A program made the position numbers and the translations under genes. Below, in pieces: positions 36,895 through 48,800 of a stretch of 64,000 nucleotides of DNA. Origin of the DNA: Dryocosmus kuriphilus (lineage: Eukaryota > Arthropoda > Insecta > Hymenoptera > Cynipidae); NCBI GenBank assembly GCA_038277395.1, contig CM076193.1, forward strand, positions 143,457,813 through 143,521,812, written 5' to 3'. The stretch's first letter is position 1. Every line of letters begins with the position of its first letter. The notes under the pieces are model-generated. The model had not been told where the DNA came from. It searched no databases and saw only the letters and a list, made by a program, of their open reading frames with translations.

Positions 36895-39800
36895 TCTGAA
36901 TTAGGAAGATTTCAAAGGAGAATAAAGAACTTTGGTTAGGATATAGAATATCTTTATTTCCACGTCTTGCGAGGCAGTAAGACGTACAAATACGTGTCTT
37001 AATAAACAACTATCTAAAATTACTCGCAACTTCTATACAAATATTACAGTAATGTCTCTTAAATACTATCTCGCAATATATAATATTCGCATTTATTTAT
37101 TAATTATACGTTTATTTACACATTTATAACGTAGAGTTTGTTTTCTTCTAGCTTTGGCACCGAAAGAGTATGCAAGGTTTCTTATAAAAATTTTTTTTCC
37201 AACCTCGGAGAAGCAAAAACTGCTGAGGACAATGAGGCTGACAAATTATTTTCAAGACACTCTTCTGTTTTCTCCAAGGAACAATAATAAACATTTTTAA
37301 GGAAGCAAATCTTTTTGAGAAAATTTTTAATAATATAAAAATTCTTTATTATCGTTCCTTTAAACATTCATTATAATCTTATCTTGGCCCAGAGCGAGGT
37401 TTTTTAAACATTAAAAATGCAAATAATAGTGTCAGGTGAACGAATAATTTTTTTTCCGATTGGGTTTTCCGAACGCCAGTTAATTGACCTACAACCTGAC
37501 TAAAAACTGAATTCTTAAATACAACAAACACACAGAGATTTTACTAATCTCCATTTTAGTACTTTTATGCAGTGACGATGCAAAATCAACTTAATGATAA
37601 CAAGGGCTTTTTCGTTTTTTTTTTTAAATCTCGAATACATTTATACTCACTTATAAATCTATTTTTATTTTATAAACGGGTGGTTTTCGCAGTGTGTGTC
37701 TTTATAGTTTTTTTCGACGAAAAATATAATTCTGTCAATGCGAGGGAAACGTTTAGATGGGGTGAAATGACACATTTGGCAAAATCTGATACACAGAGAA
37801 ATTCCTTAACAACAATTGAGATTATTTTTTATTACTATTAGACACTCAGAGAAAATATTTAATTCGTTCCTTTCAGAAAATTCCAATTGTTTTGTTTTCA
37901 AATTGAATTCTGAATGAAAACCAAATTACCAGAAAATTTTTTCGCTGAGTGCACGTTTCACTGAGTAAAAATTTTTCAGGACTTTTTTTCTGTTTCGTGG
38001 AAGGAAAAACTTGCTTAACAATAAGACAAGCTCAGCTCGCATTAGACTGGTTTAATCATTTACAAATCTGAAGAAGTAATTTTGAATTATTTTTACTGAA
38101 ATTAGTTTTCTCATTCATTATTCTAACAGTTAATTGCATTAACGTGACCTTTTCTGGGAACAGTAGATTCCTCTAGAAATGTATATTCCGTTATCGACAA
38201 CTCAAAATTTCGGTTGGTTCTGTTCCATGCTAGAAGTTAATAATTTAGCATATAACAGAACCAATTGAGATGTCGGTAACGGGATCTGCATTTCTAGAAG
38301 AATCTTTGCAGTTGAAAATAGTGGAGCACTTGGTTGGTTCACCTGAGCTGCGAACCTCGCAAGTGCCACTTTTTATTTTGCAATAAACAATTTTTTGGAA
38401 ATTCTTCTCGAATGTCGGATATCTTTTACAGTCTTTTTGTTCGCAAATACACAAAAATACACCAATGCAACGCCGCTGAACGAGAATTGCTTAGATATTA
38501 TATTGATTTAAAACACTCAATTACTTTACTCTTTTCTAAAAAATCCATTTTTTAATTTTTCAGAAAAATGCTCAAGAATGTGGATTTTTCTGAAAATTTG
38601 TTATTTTACTTGTTAGTGGGTGATTTCGTGATTGAAGATGGAAATATAAACAATAGGATGCATTTTCATTAACAATCTTAATAGTCTGGTTGATCGCAGT
38701 CCCTCTTTTTTATTCAATCGTTTACAATAATTATTATTATTATGATATACGCATCAATGTAAACTCGCACCTCCTTTAAGAAAAAAAGATTTATCGAAAA
38801 ATGAAATAAATTTTCGAGACTTATTTTACATAATCCACATTTCCCAATAAGATTATATATTTCATTTACTATATACAAGCTACGTAAAAAAATAATTAAA
38901 AGACTTTTTTCGATTTACTAAACCTAAATCTATATTTAAAATAAATAAAATTTAAATTGAAAAGTCGTTTTCCTCTTTGGACATTCTTTCTCTTTCGATC
39001 GAATAAACTGACAATGGTGTCAAAAAGTCTTTTTTGCACTAGATTATTTAAATTCATTTTTAAATGGATAATGGATTTCCCTCCCTTTTTTATCGATTAT
39101 ATTTTTCTTAATAAATCGCGCATTGCGCAGACGTCGGAATGTCCAGACCAGCTAGGACAATATCCTTTAAATATTTTTATTTTTAAAGTTTTAAATTACA
39201 TTTTTCTTTTTTTTTTTCCAGCAACCAGTGCTATTAAATCGCAAATTTACGAAATTCTAGAATTATATCTAATAACGTAGAAAAAATATATTAATATGCA
39301 CGTGGCGAGTACAAAAATACGTAGCCGACCTAGTTTAAGCGGTAAAATGCGTTACACTTATAATATCGTTCCTATCATAAAAAATATAAATTGCAAATAA
39401 GAAAAATTTGATCGAAACGAAAACTACTGTTTTTTTCGTTTGATCTCATTTAATACTTATTATTACTCTTAAGAGATTATTTTTATTCTCTTATTTTCAG
39501 AAAGTAAAAATTGTTGATAATTATTTAAAATACTGCTAGTTAAAAAATTTGAATTACACTTTTTTGAAGAGAAAAATTATTTTATAAATTATCCGACGCC
39601 CGCGCAACGCAACTTGACAATCGCGCGCGTCTTAATTAATAAAAGAAAGGACAGAATCACGTTCATTTTTTTTTTTTTTAAATAAAAATTTGTTAGTGTA
39701 GTATATATATATATAAATATTCAATAAATATAATTTTAGTTTTATAAACAAAGAGTTATAAATTGTTACAATTTTCAGAGTTAAAGGACTAGGAAAGAAT

Positions 39801-41470
39801 TATTTATAAAGTAATGCACTCCACTTACTATTTAGTAGAAGAAAGCTAAATTTCGTTAAAAAATTATTTTTTGTAAAATCGATTCTCACCTCGATACCTA
39901 ATTGTTCGATTTGTGATCCTTTTACTCATTAAGTCCCAGTCAAACTTGTTTCATTCAGTCACACTTTTAAAAGGCGTACAATGCAATTGAAGTATGCATT
40001 AATGGTATTTAATATTTTCAAATACTTCGCACGATAATTATTTATGCAGGATTAAAATATATGAAAAGCAATTTACGCAAAAAGATTCAGTTGAAAAAAA
40101 TAGCGCAAACTTTCTTGAGTAAATTTAATTTCATTAGAGAAATTATTATTTAAGTGGTTTATTGGAGAATTTTATTTACTAATCAAATTAATAAATTATA
40201 TATATATATATAATAAATAAATTGTATGATAAATTTTTAAAATGTATTTCATGTTTTAGTTAGACCACTTAAATATTAATTCCTCTTTCTCTCTGGTGGA
40301 AAAAATTTATACCAGAAACAACCATTTTTTTAGGACTAGAAATTTTTAGTAATTACACTAATTACAGACAAATTATTAATTGTATTCGTCTTTTTTATTC
40401 AGTTGTATCAATTTTGGAAAATTTTTATATTGTAGAACTTAGACATTTTTTTCAGAATTAATAGGTACCTTTAATGTTTTTTAAACTCAAAACAGATTGT
40501 AAAGAATATTAAAATGTTTAGAAAAATTTTTAATTCAGTTATTGATTAATTCATTATTAATATTGTAGACATTATGGTTGGGGGTTAGTTCATTTTTAAA
40601 TGCCTAACATGTTTATTGCAGAAGTTATTCATTTTGTTTTCTTGCATATTTTACTATGTTATTAATCTTAGTAATTTTTTTAGTCCTGGAGGAAAAATCC
40701 TAGAATTATTTTTCCAAATTTTTATTATATTAAATTCTCAACCTTTTTAAATGTTCCGTTTTTCTTTAGGTTTTTAAATTTTTCAAGATTGTGCAAAAAA
40801 GATCATTTCTTTTTCAAAAAGCATCATATTTTTTTAAAACTAAATATTATTGAGGTTTTAATTTTATCTAATTATCTACGCATTAAGTATTTATACTGAT
40901 ATATTAATTTTATCTATCTATCTAAATTTTAAATATGCTTACAGTTTTTAAAAAAGAAGCCAAATTTGAGAGTGTCGAAAATTTCCAAGACGTAAAGAAT
41001 ACTTTATCTTTAATATTAAATATTGTTTTTGAAACCAAAAAAATTGTTGTAACGAAACTGAAGAAACAAACTACATTATTATTTCCTAATAATCTGTAAA
41101 TAAATTATTATTTTATTAATCCTGAAACCCAAGAGTTATTTAGAAAAGAGGTAGTATATATTTTTTAAATAAGCTGATTTCATTTCTAACTTAAAAATTC
41201 GATAAATGAAATATGAAAAATTAAATATACACAAAAATTGATTAAGCCATGTCTATAATTATTAAGATTCATTAATCACATGTAATCTAATACTTCTCAG
41301 CTTAATTTTTGATTTAATATTTTAAAGAAAGATTTGGAAGAAATTGATGAAATTTTGCATCAATTGTCTCTTTCTCAAACTGGAATAAAAAATAATTTTG
41401 AAATTAGAAAGATTTTGACAAGATTTGTTTAATATTTAAATATAACTTATTATTATTTAATTAATCTCGA
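36895..41470. other. AT-rich region between the convergent genes, no gene recognised
   Basis: A minus-strand AATAAA lies near 36949-36954 (plus-strand TTTATT in ATCTTTATTTCCACG), close to a somewhat less AT-rich stretch to about 37400; this could be a distal polyadenylation site for Lrp4, which would imply a 5.9 kb 3' UTR. Otherwise there are poly-A/T-rich sequences, (TA)n tracts near 39700 and 40197, and chance frames (37572, 38957). One strong hairpin is listed separately. Confidence 0.35.
38165..38305. ncRNA. 141-nt imperfect hairpin, possible small-RNA precursor or MITE
   Basis: The arm AGATTCCTCTAGAAATG...TTGGTTCTGTTCCATGCTA pairs with the inverse of ATTTAGCATATAACAGAACC...CATTTCTAGAAGAATCT. 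The stem is about 65 bp with one 8-nt bulge (AATTTCGG, near 38205-38213) and a loop of about 12-18 nt. Several arm differences are T versus C such that a plus-strand RNA would form G-U pairs. I do not recognise a known miRNA. No target duplication was found. Confidence 0.35.
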
Positions 41471-41479
41471 AATAGACTT

Positions 41480-42655
41480 CCGGTTCGGGTATAGATTGAG
41501 AAGGAGGCGGTTATGGTGAAGGGGAGCAGTTTAGGCGGTTAGCAGGTGTAAAAAGGTGAAAAGAAGTGGATGAAGGTGATGGAAAGCTGGATTGAAATTA
41601 GAAGTACAAGTGGAAGTGAAGGCGTGCGTAGAAAGGAAAAACGGTGGTTGAAAAAGGAGTAGTGAGGAAGGGACACGAGGCAAAAGTGAGGTTAGGTGAC
41701 GAACCGGAAGGACGGCAGAACGAGAGGGCGACTCAGAGTAGCTCAGTTTGAGTAACGTAGTAGTGTCGCTGGGCAGAGTGAGAAAGAGAGGAGAATTAAA
41801 CAGGGAAATGAGAGAGAAAGGACATAAGAAAGAGCGGGCGTGCTTGGAATCCTTGAAGAAACAACAGGAGCAGCTCTGGGGAGCGCGGAAGATAGAGTGG
41901 GAGGTGGAGAGAGAGCGAGAAAGAGTGGAGCGAGAAAAGGAGAGGAAGAGGATGGAGGAAAGGTGGGAGAAGTTACAGAGGTGCCTGGAACAAGTGAACG
42001 AGAAAATGGAGTCTCTGATGTCAGATAAAGGAGAGAGAAGGATGAAAGATGCTTGCCGCCAGACTGGGGAACAAGAGAGTACATGGAGAGACCAGCCGCG
42101 GAAATTGACAATATTTGAGATATATGAAGGCCGAAATTGGAGAAGCAAATGGAGCTGGAGCGAGGGTGGCAACAGTGGCTGATTAGAAAACGAGGAGAAA
42201 AGTGTGGGAGAGGGAGAGAGTCGTTGGAGGGAAGAGATGGAGAGAAAATAGTGAATATTGTCGGTGTGATAAAAAGATGTGCGGGGCTTCCAAGTGAGAA
42301 ATAAGGACGAGATTAGAGACGGTAAGGAGAAAAGTAAAAGGGTCTTGATCTGGGAATAGAAGAGTGAGGTATGTAAAAATGAGAGTAGAGGCGGGAACGT
42401 GAAATTTCAGAGGAAGTTGTTATGGAGATACGATGAGAGAGAGGCATGTAAAGATGTGGTTATTTGGTGAGAGATAAGGGGAGAAGGGGTGTCTAGAGAC
42501 AGTAAGTGAATCAGGAGGTATGTTTGTAACTTCATGTAATAGTGAGAACGATAAGGGAGAATATTGTATAAGGAAGTAGATGTATAAACATATGTAATGG
42601 TTTGTAAAGACTCTCAAACCCGTAAAAAGGAAAGAGTATAAATAAACAATGTATA
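41480..42655 (+). mobile_element. Coiled-coil ORF and A-rich tail, probably a decayed LINE-type insertion
   Basis: This is a sharp island of purine-rich, less AT-biased sequence. The 144-codon frame 41748-42182 is Glu/Arg/Lys-rich and predicted coiled coil (EREREKERKRMEERWEKLQR-like heptads), a common look for ORF1 products of insect LINEs that are often mislabelled trichohyalin-like. It ends with GAGTATAAATAAACAATGTA near 42638-42655, resembling a polyadenylated 3' end. No reverse transcriptase remains. It lies antisense in the Lrp4 3' flank. A host coiled-coil gene is possible but there are no convincing exons around it. Confidence 0.4.
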
Positions 42656-42816
42656 ACTAATCTCTGAATACTAATTAATTATATTTAAACATTATTTTAT
42701 CCATTCCATTGCCATCTCCCCTACTTCATTCTTTTTCGAAAAAAATGTCTAGTTTCTTGCAGAGTTTATAAATATTTTTTCCACCAAAGATTTTTTTCGA
42801 CTTATTTAAAGTCCCC

Positions 42817-45800
42817 TTACTTTTTTATGGAATCAAGTTGCTTTTTGGTATTAACTATGATCGAGTTTGTTTCTAATTGTTGAGTTACGTGTGGCAAAGA
42901 TGGTGAAGATTCCCGGGGGGTGACCGATGCCGCACGACTGCTGCTGGGGGTCGCCGAAGTGGGAATCAGAGAAACAACTTCCGGGCTCGACGTCTGCCCG
43001 TTATCTTCGTACACTCTCTCCTACAATACAATGAATTATTGATCCGCACATATTTTCGTTCATCGTGCCTTTTTTGCCTAATTTTTATTTTTACTCTTTA
43101 TTTCTTTAGCAGTGCCTATCTCGTTTCAATCTCGTAATTTCATATTCCAATCACCCAATTAAATTCTCATCAGCCGCTATCCAAACTATTTTATTATATA
43201 AAAAATCTATTGCAAAATTTCTAGTGTATAAACTCATTTCCATGTGGACAATCTTATCCAAAATACTCTGATATTCTTGAAAAAAATATAAATAAATATC
43301 TGGTTTAGGAAAATTTCAAAGAATCATTTCTTTGATAGCCTATCGATGGTACCAGTTAAGTGTCTATTATCGAACATCAGTATTCAATACCTAAATTAAT
43401 TTCATACATCAGATTAAAGAAAATCTATATAATTCTGGACGAAGCGCGTTTCGTAGCTCGGATTTTTCTTTTTCTTTATGGCAAATCCTGATTAACTTCT
43501 GAGAAAGGATACGAAAATATTTCTAGTTTTGACTATGATGAAAAATCTAATGCCTTCATTTTCTGGAAACTAACTAGAGGATAAGTAATCTAATCTAATC
43601 TGGAAAACCAAGCGGATTATTTAGAATATTTTTATAAAACTTGATTGATTTCGACTGATTCGAACGATCAATTTGGAATTTAAAAGCGATTTTTAAATTT
43701 TATATTTCTTTGGACTTTTGCAATCTCTTCTTTCTATTTTTTCAGACGCGAGAATTTGTTCGCGTTTCAAGCAGGCACTATGTAGTTTCAGTTTCATTCA
43801 TTTGTATAAAATGGAGCGGCAGATGCTGCAATTTGATTGGGCACTCGACTTTTGAGGAATTGGCTCTCTGTAGATTTTCAATTTTTTATATTTAGTTACC
43901 AATCACGACGAAGACGGGGCAATCAATAATTCAATGTGTTTTTGGGAAAAAGAAAAACAAACAGCACGAGATTAAGACGACGAGTTTTTAGTGTGTACAG
44001 CTTCTAAATTTCTTGTTACACGAAGAGCTTTCTCTTATTTTAAACAGTAAAAGTATAAGTTGTTGAGTTTTATTTTTGAAAATTAATTATAGACACTTCT
44101 TGTGAAAAAGCTACATGTGAAGAGAAAGCTGTAACTAGTCCGATCACAAATTATATTCTAATTAAAAATAGGTAATAATTAAAATAATTAAAATAATTAA
44201 GAATTGCAAATTAATCACCCAAGGGCTTCAATATTTTTCAAAATTATCCTCTCCTTTTAAATATCGATTAAGAGTTCAATTTATCCATTAAAAAATTATT
44301 GGAAGATTATATTTAGGTAGAAATAAATAATTCAGAGACGTACCTGAGATTTGTCGTATTTGAGTCTTTTCCAAATGAATGACTTTTTATCTGGCTGCTG
44401 ACTTCCAGGACCAATTTCGCCACTTGATGCGTTGTAATTAGGATTCGAGAAGGTTAGAACATTCCGCCTGCTCGCATACAGGTATTTTTTCTGCTTCGTT
44501 TTTCTCTGGCAAAGTAGGTAAATAATAAGGATGATGATAGTCGACGTGATGCTCATCATGAAGACTATCGTGATCACTACTGTTTTCATACTGTAGCTTT
44601 TTTCACGATTGAATTTATAGTCTTTGAATTTATCATCTCCGTGGCCACGATTCGAGGTTCTCGTCACGACCTCGGACCTACGAAGCTCTTCCTCCTCATC
44701 TATTTCGTCATAATTTGGATCGTCTTCTGTCCCGGGTTTACGAAGTGGTATCTGCTTCGTGGGAGCTTCAAAAAGAAGTTTAGTGTGTTATTTAGAGTGC
44801 AAACTAGAAGATATGAGTATCAGCAAAACGTAGTAGAAAAATTTTCTGAATTAAACTACTGCAGTTAAAAGATCCACAGAGGTCTACTGCGCAGCCGCAA
44901 TGTCCACAGAGGTCTTTCCATCAGCGCAGCGCCCCGAAACAATACGAATTCAAACTCTAAAAATTAATCTTGCAGTTTCTACTACAGAAATTTTTCCACA
45001 ACGGGAAATTCCAATCATTAACTTACTAGTCGAACAAGTAGAATCTGCTTGATCAGGACAAGCACACTTATAACTCTTCCTCGTGTAAAAACAAAAATGA
45101 CTACATCCGCCATTTTCAATAGCACAAAGTGTCCATCCAGTTTGTCTATCAGCTGAAACAGCCTTGACATCTGTGACACTCCCCAAAGAGTGACGAATCT
45201 TGATCCTATTTTGCCCGTTGATCTTGTCAGCTCGTTCAATCGTCTCCTGAGACCAATCAGCCCAGTAGATGTGTTCTCCATACTAAAATATTACATCATT
45301 ACATCAACTTCTCCTCTAGAATTAGGGTTTTCAATCCTGAAATAATATTCCAATAAACTCAAGATCTAGAACCCACCTGAGTTAGACCAAAGGCATCCAC
45401 AGCGTTAGGTATCAGGGCAACCCTAAAGCGGCCATGAAGATCGGAAACTTCAATCCTATCCTTCAAAGCATCTGCCCAATAGACTTTCCTATAAACATAA
45501 TCGATGGATAAGCCATTCGGGAAGTGCAAGTCACTTGATACATTGTCTTGCGATTGGATCCATCGAGATTGGCTCTTTGAATTTTTGGATGATCACCACA
45601 CTCTGTCCAGAAAATGTAACCTTCCTTGGGAAACAAGGCTAGGGATCTTGGCTCTTTCAGATTATCTAGAAGCTTCTTTCTGTAAGAACCATCGATTCTG
45701 GCAACTTCGATGAGGCTGTTTTTCATATCAGTCCAATAGACGTTGTCAGCTATCCAATCGATTGCAACTCTGAAGGGAGCTGAGACATTGGATCCAGAGA

Positions 45801-48800
45801 TGATAGTTTTGGTGTCGGAGAAGTTGTACATATTCACGGTCCTGGAATAAAAACATTAGATAGATGATGGATGGTTAACAAATTATGTATATTAAATTCT
45901 TCAGAGATGTAGTAATACCTAATGATCCTAAGATTTACATCAGTGTAGACTATCAACCTCTTCTGCCAATGAAAATCAACCGAGAAGGCGTTGTGGACAT
46001 CATCAATAGGTAACGCCACACTCCACATCTCTGGAGTATCAAATGAAATCCTCTCTAGTGTTTTTCTGGTAGCAAATAGCAGGAAATTAGTTGGTGTCAC
46101 ATTGCAGGTCCTTTTGTCATCATTGATTATGATTCCAGTTGGACAAGCGCAGGAATAACCTTTGGGATTGCGAAGACAAAGATGAGAACATCCACCATTG
46201 TTCTTCTCGCAAACGTTTTCTACCTTGCTTATGTCCGACCACTAAAAGGAGGAGGGACTCATATAAATAGAGATACATCTAAAACATATTCAACCATCTT
46301 CAACAGAAAAACGCTTACGTCAACACCCCTGATGTCCATCACGCCCTCCAATTTATCCACAAGTATCTTCCTCCCAGAACCATCCTTCTTATCAGCCTGG
46401 AAAACAGCTTTAGCCTGCCAGTCACTCCAGTAGACACGGTTTCCTATAACAGCAAGTCCATAAGGATGTTCTACCTTCTCGATAAAGACTTTCCTGTTTT
46501 TTCCATCAAGATCCGCAACTTCGATCACCTTCTTCTTGGCATCGTTCCAATAAATTCTACCCTGTTCGATATCAATAGAGAGACCATTTGGCCAGGCGAG
46601 ATTTTCTGTAACGACTGTTGTTCGTTCTTCACCATCCATATTAGCTCTCTCTATCCTAGCATTGTGACCCCAGTCTGACCAGAATAGAAGACCTGCTGAA
46701 TAGTGAATAGCAATTGCTCGAGGATTGTCCAAACCAGACCAAATTAAGACCTTTCGGTTCCTGCCATCAAGTTCACAGACTTCGATACTGTTCAAACTTG
46801 CGTCCGTCCAGTAAACCTGAAAGAAATATAATTAAATACTTTATCTTGGCTGCTTTCGGTATTGATAAAACCTTTTCTTTTTTAGATCTAATAGCTCACC
46901 TTCTTTCCAATTGAATCAACAACCAAACTATCAGCAGTATCGATCCCCGAATCAATCACAGTTTCCACAACCCGACCATTGAAACTCGTCTTCTTGATAG
47001 CATCATCTCCAGGATCAGTCCAGTAAACATCGCCGTTCCTCAAATTGACATCAACACCACTAGCATTCTTCAGATTCGAAATTGGTAGAACAACATCCAA
47101 GGCATAGTCAACATCGAAAGAGACAATTCGAATATCCACTCGGTGAGCCAGTACCAGAAATTTCTTTGGCACGTCCGGACATGTCCTTCCATCATTCTGA
47201 AGAATTTTTCATGTTAGGTCATCCAAAAATCAAATATTCTAAACAAACATTCTTAATTTGATACCTACTCCAAGAACAAGACCAGTAGGACAAGCACACT
47301 TAAATCGTTTAGGGTTATTTGTCAAAAGACACAAATGCGAACAATTCCCATTGCGATTCTTACAAGGGTTGTTTACATTTTTTCGATTCCGATGGAAGAC
47401 TCGCACATCCATGAGACCTGAGATACTAGATCTGATGACTGTTATGTTTGCTCCTGTTTCTTTGTCAGCTCGATGGATGCTTTTAGTATTCCAGTCGGTC
47501 CAGTAGATCTTGTCTTTGTGGACCACAAGACCAAATGGATGTGGAAGATTCAGAGCTAAAATTATGTTTAGATTTAGAAATTGTCTTAGTAGGGATATTT
47601 GTTCAGGGTAGATCATGGATAAAATAGAAACCTACCAGAAGATATTAGTAAACCTACCAGAAGATATCAGTACAGTTCTGCCTTTACCATCCAAATTCGA
47701 ATACTCTATCTTCTGGGTGCCAGCATCATCCCAGTAGAGTCTCTTTTTATCAAAATCGATTGCTAAACCATTTGGCCAGGTCAGATCGGTTCCGATCAGT
47801 ACTTTCCTATCAGTACCATCCATAGAGGCTCTTTCGATCCTCGGCTTATCGCCCCAATCACTCCAATACATGTATCCAGCTATAGAGAAAAATACAGTTT
47901 ATTAAGTGATGAATGTCATCAATATTAATAAGATTATGTTGCTTTAAGATTTAAGCTCATACTTGTAGGATCCAGTATAATGTCCCTTGGTTTGTCAAGA
48001 TCCTCATGAATCAAAAGAGTTCTCATACTTCCATCTAGATTTGAGCATTCAATTCGCTTTGTACCAGCATCGGTCCAGTAGATCTTCCTCGTGATCCAGT
48101 CAATTGCTAGTCCTGCTGGTGATTCTGAAATTCAAGATTGACTATAATTATCTAAACCTTGATCTTTGAAATAATTATCCAATATAAATCCTCTTACCCA
48201 AATTGTGACTGATGATAGCACTCTGGTTCGTTCCATTCAGAAAAGCTCGACTAATCGTATCAGCCTCCACATCCGTCCAATAAATCATATCCTGATTAGC
48301 ATCCCAAGTAAGACCCACAGCACTCTGAACATGATCAACAGGAATAACGTTATCATAGACCCTAGCGGACTCCTCAATAGGCATGATCCTCAAATCCTTC
48401 TTCCTCGCAAATATCAAAATATTATCAGGAGTGCTAGCACAAGTTTTCCCATCTCTCTTGATCTTTAAACCCACTGGGCAAACACAACTGTATCCGGTGT
48501 TATTAGGAAGGCACATATGGGAACACTTCCCGTTGTCATTTTCCACAATGATTGACATAATCTGGTTGACGCTGTGGATGGTAAGTATGAAGATCCATCG
48601 GAAAATGCAGACCAGAGTGGATAGTTTTGAAACCCCTTCCATTTGCTTTGTTGGCTGAAGAGATGCTTTTCAGATGCCAATCCGTCCAGTAAAGGGAATC
48701 CTCAAAAACCGTGATTGCGAAAGGATGAGGAAGACCTTTGCTGATCATCTTCTTCCTATCGGAACCATCTAGTCGGGCTGATTCAATCGCATGGTGTTTG

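Noticed and set aside
38329..38372. tRNA T-arm-like GGTTCACCTGAGCTGCGAACC
   Set aside because: No acceptor stem, D-arm or anticodon arm can be folded around it.
38957..39280. 107-codon ORF between the convergent genes
   Set aside because: Phe/Ile-rich chance frame with no recognisable domain.
41531..42172. 213-codon Ser/Leu-rich antisense ORF
   Set aside because: Reverse reading of the purine-rich coiled-coil island; composition follows from the sense strand.
44641..44868. Plus-strand 75-codon ORF over the Lrp4 transmembrane exon
   Set aside because: Antisense shadow of the acidic stalk coding sequence.
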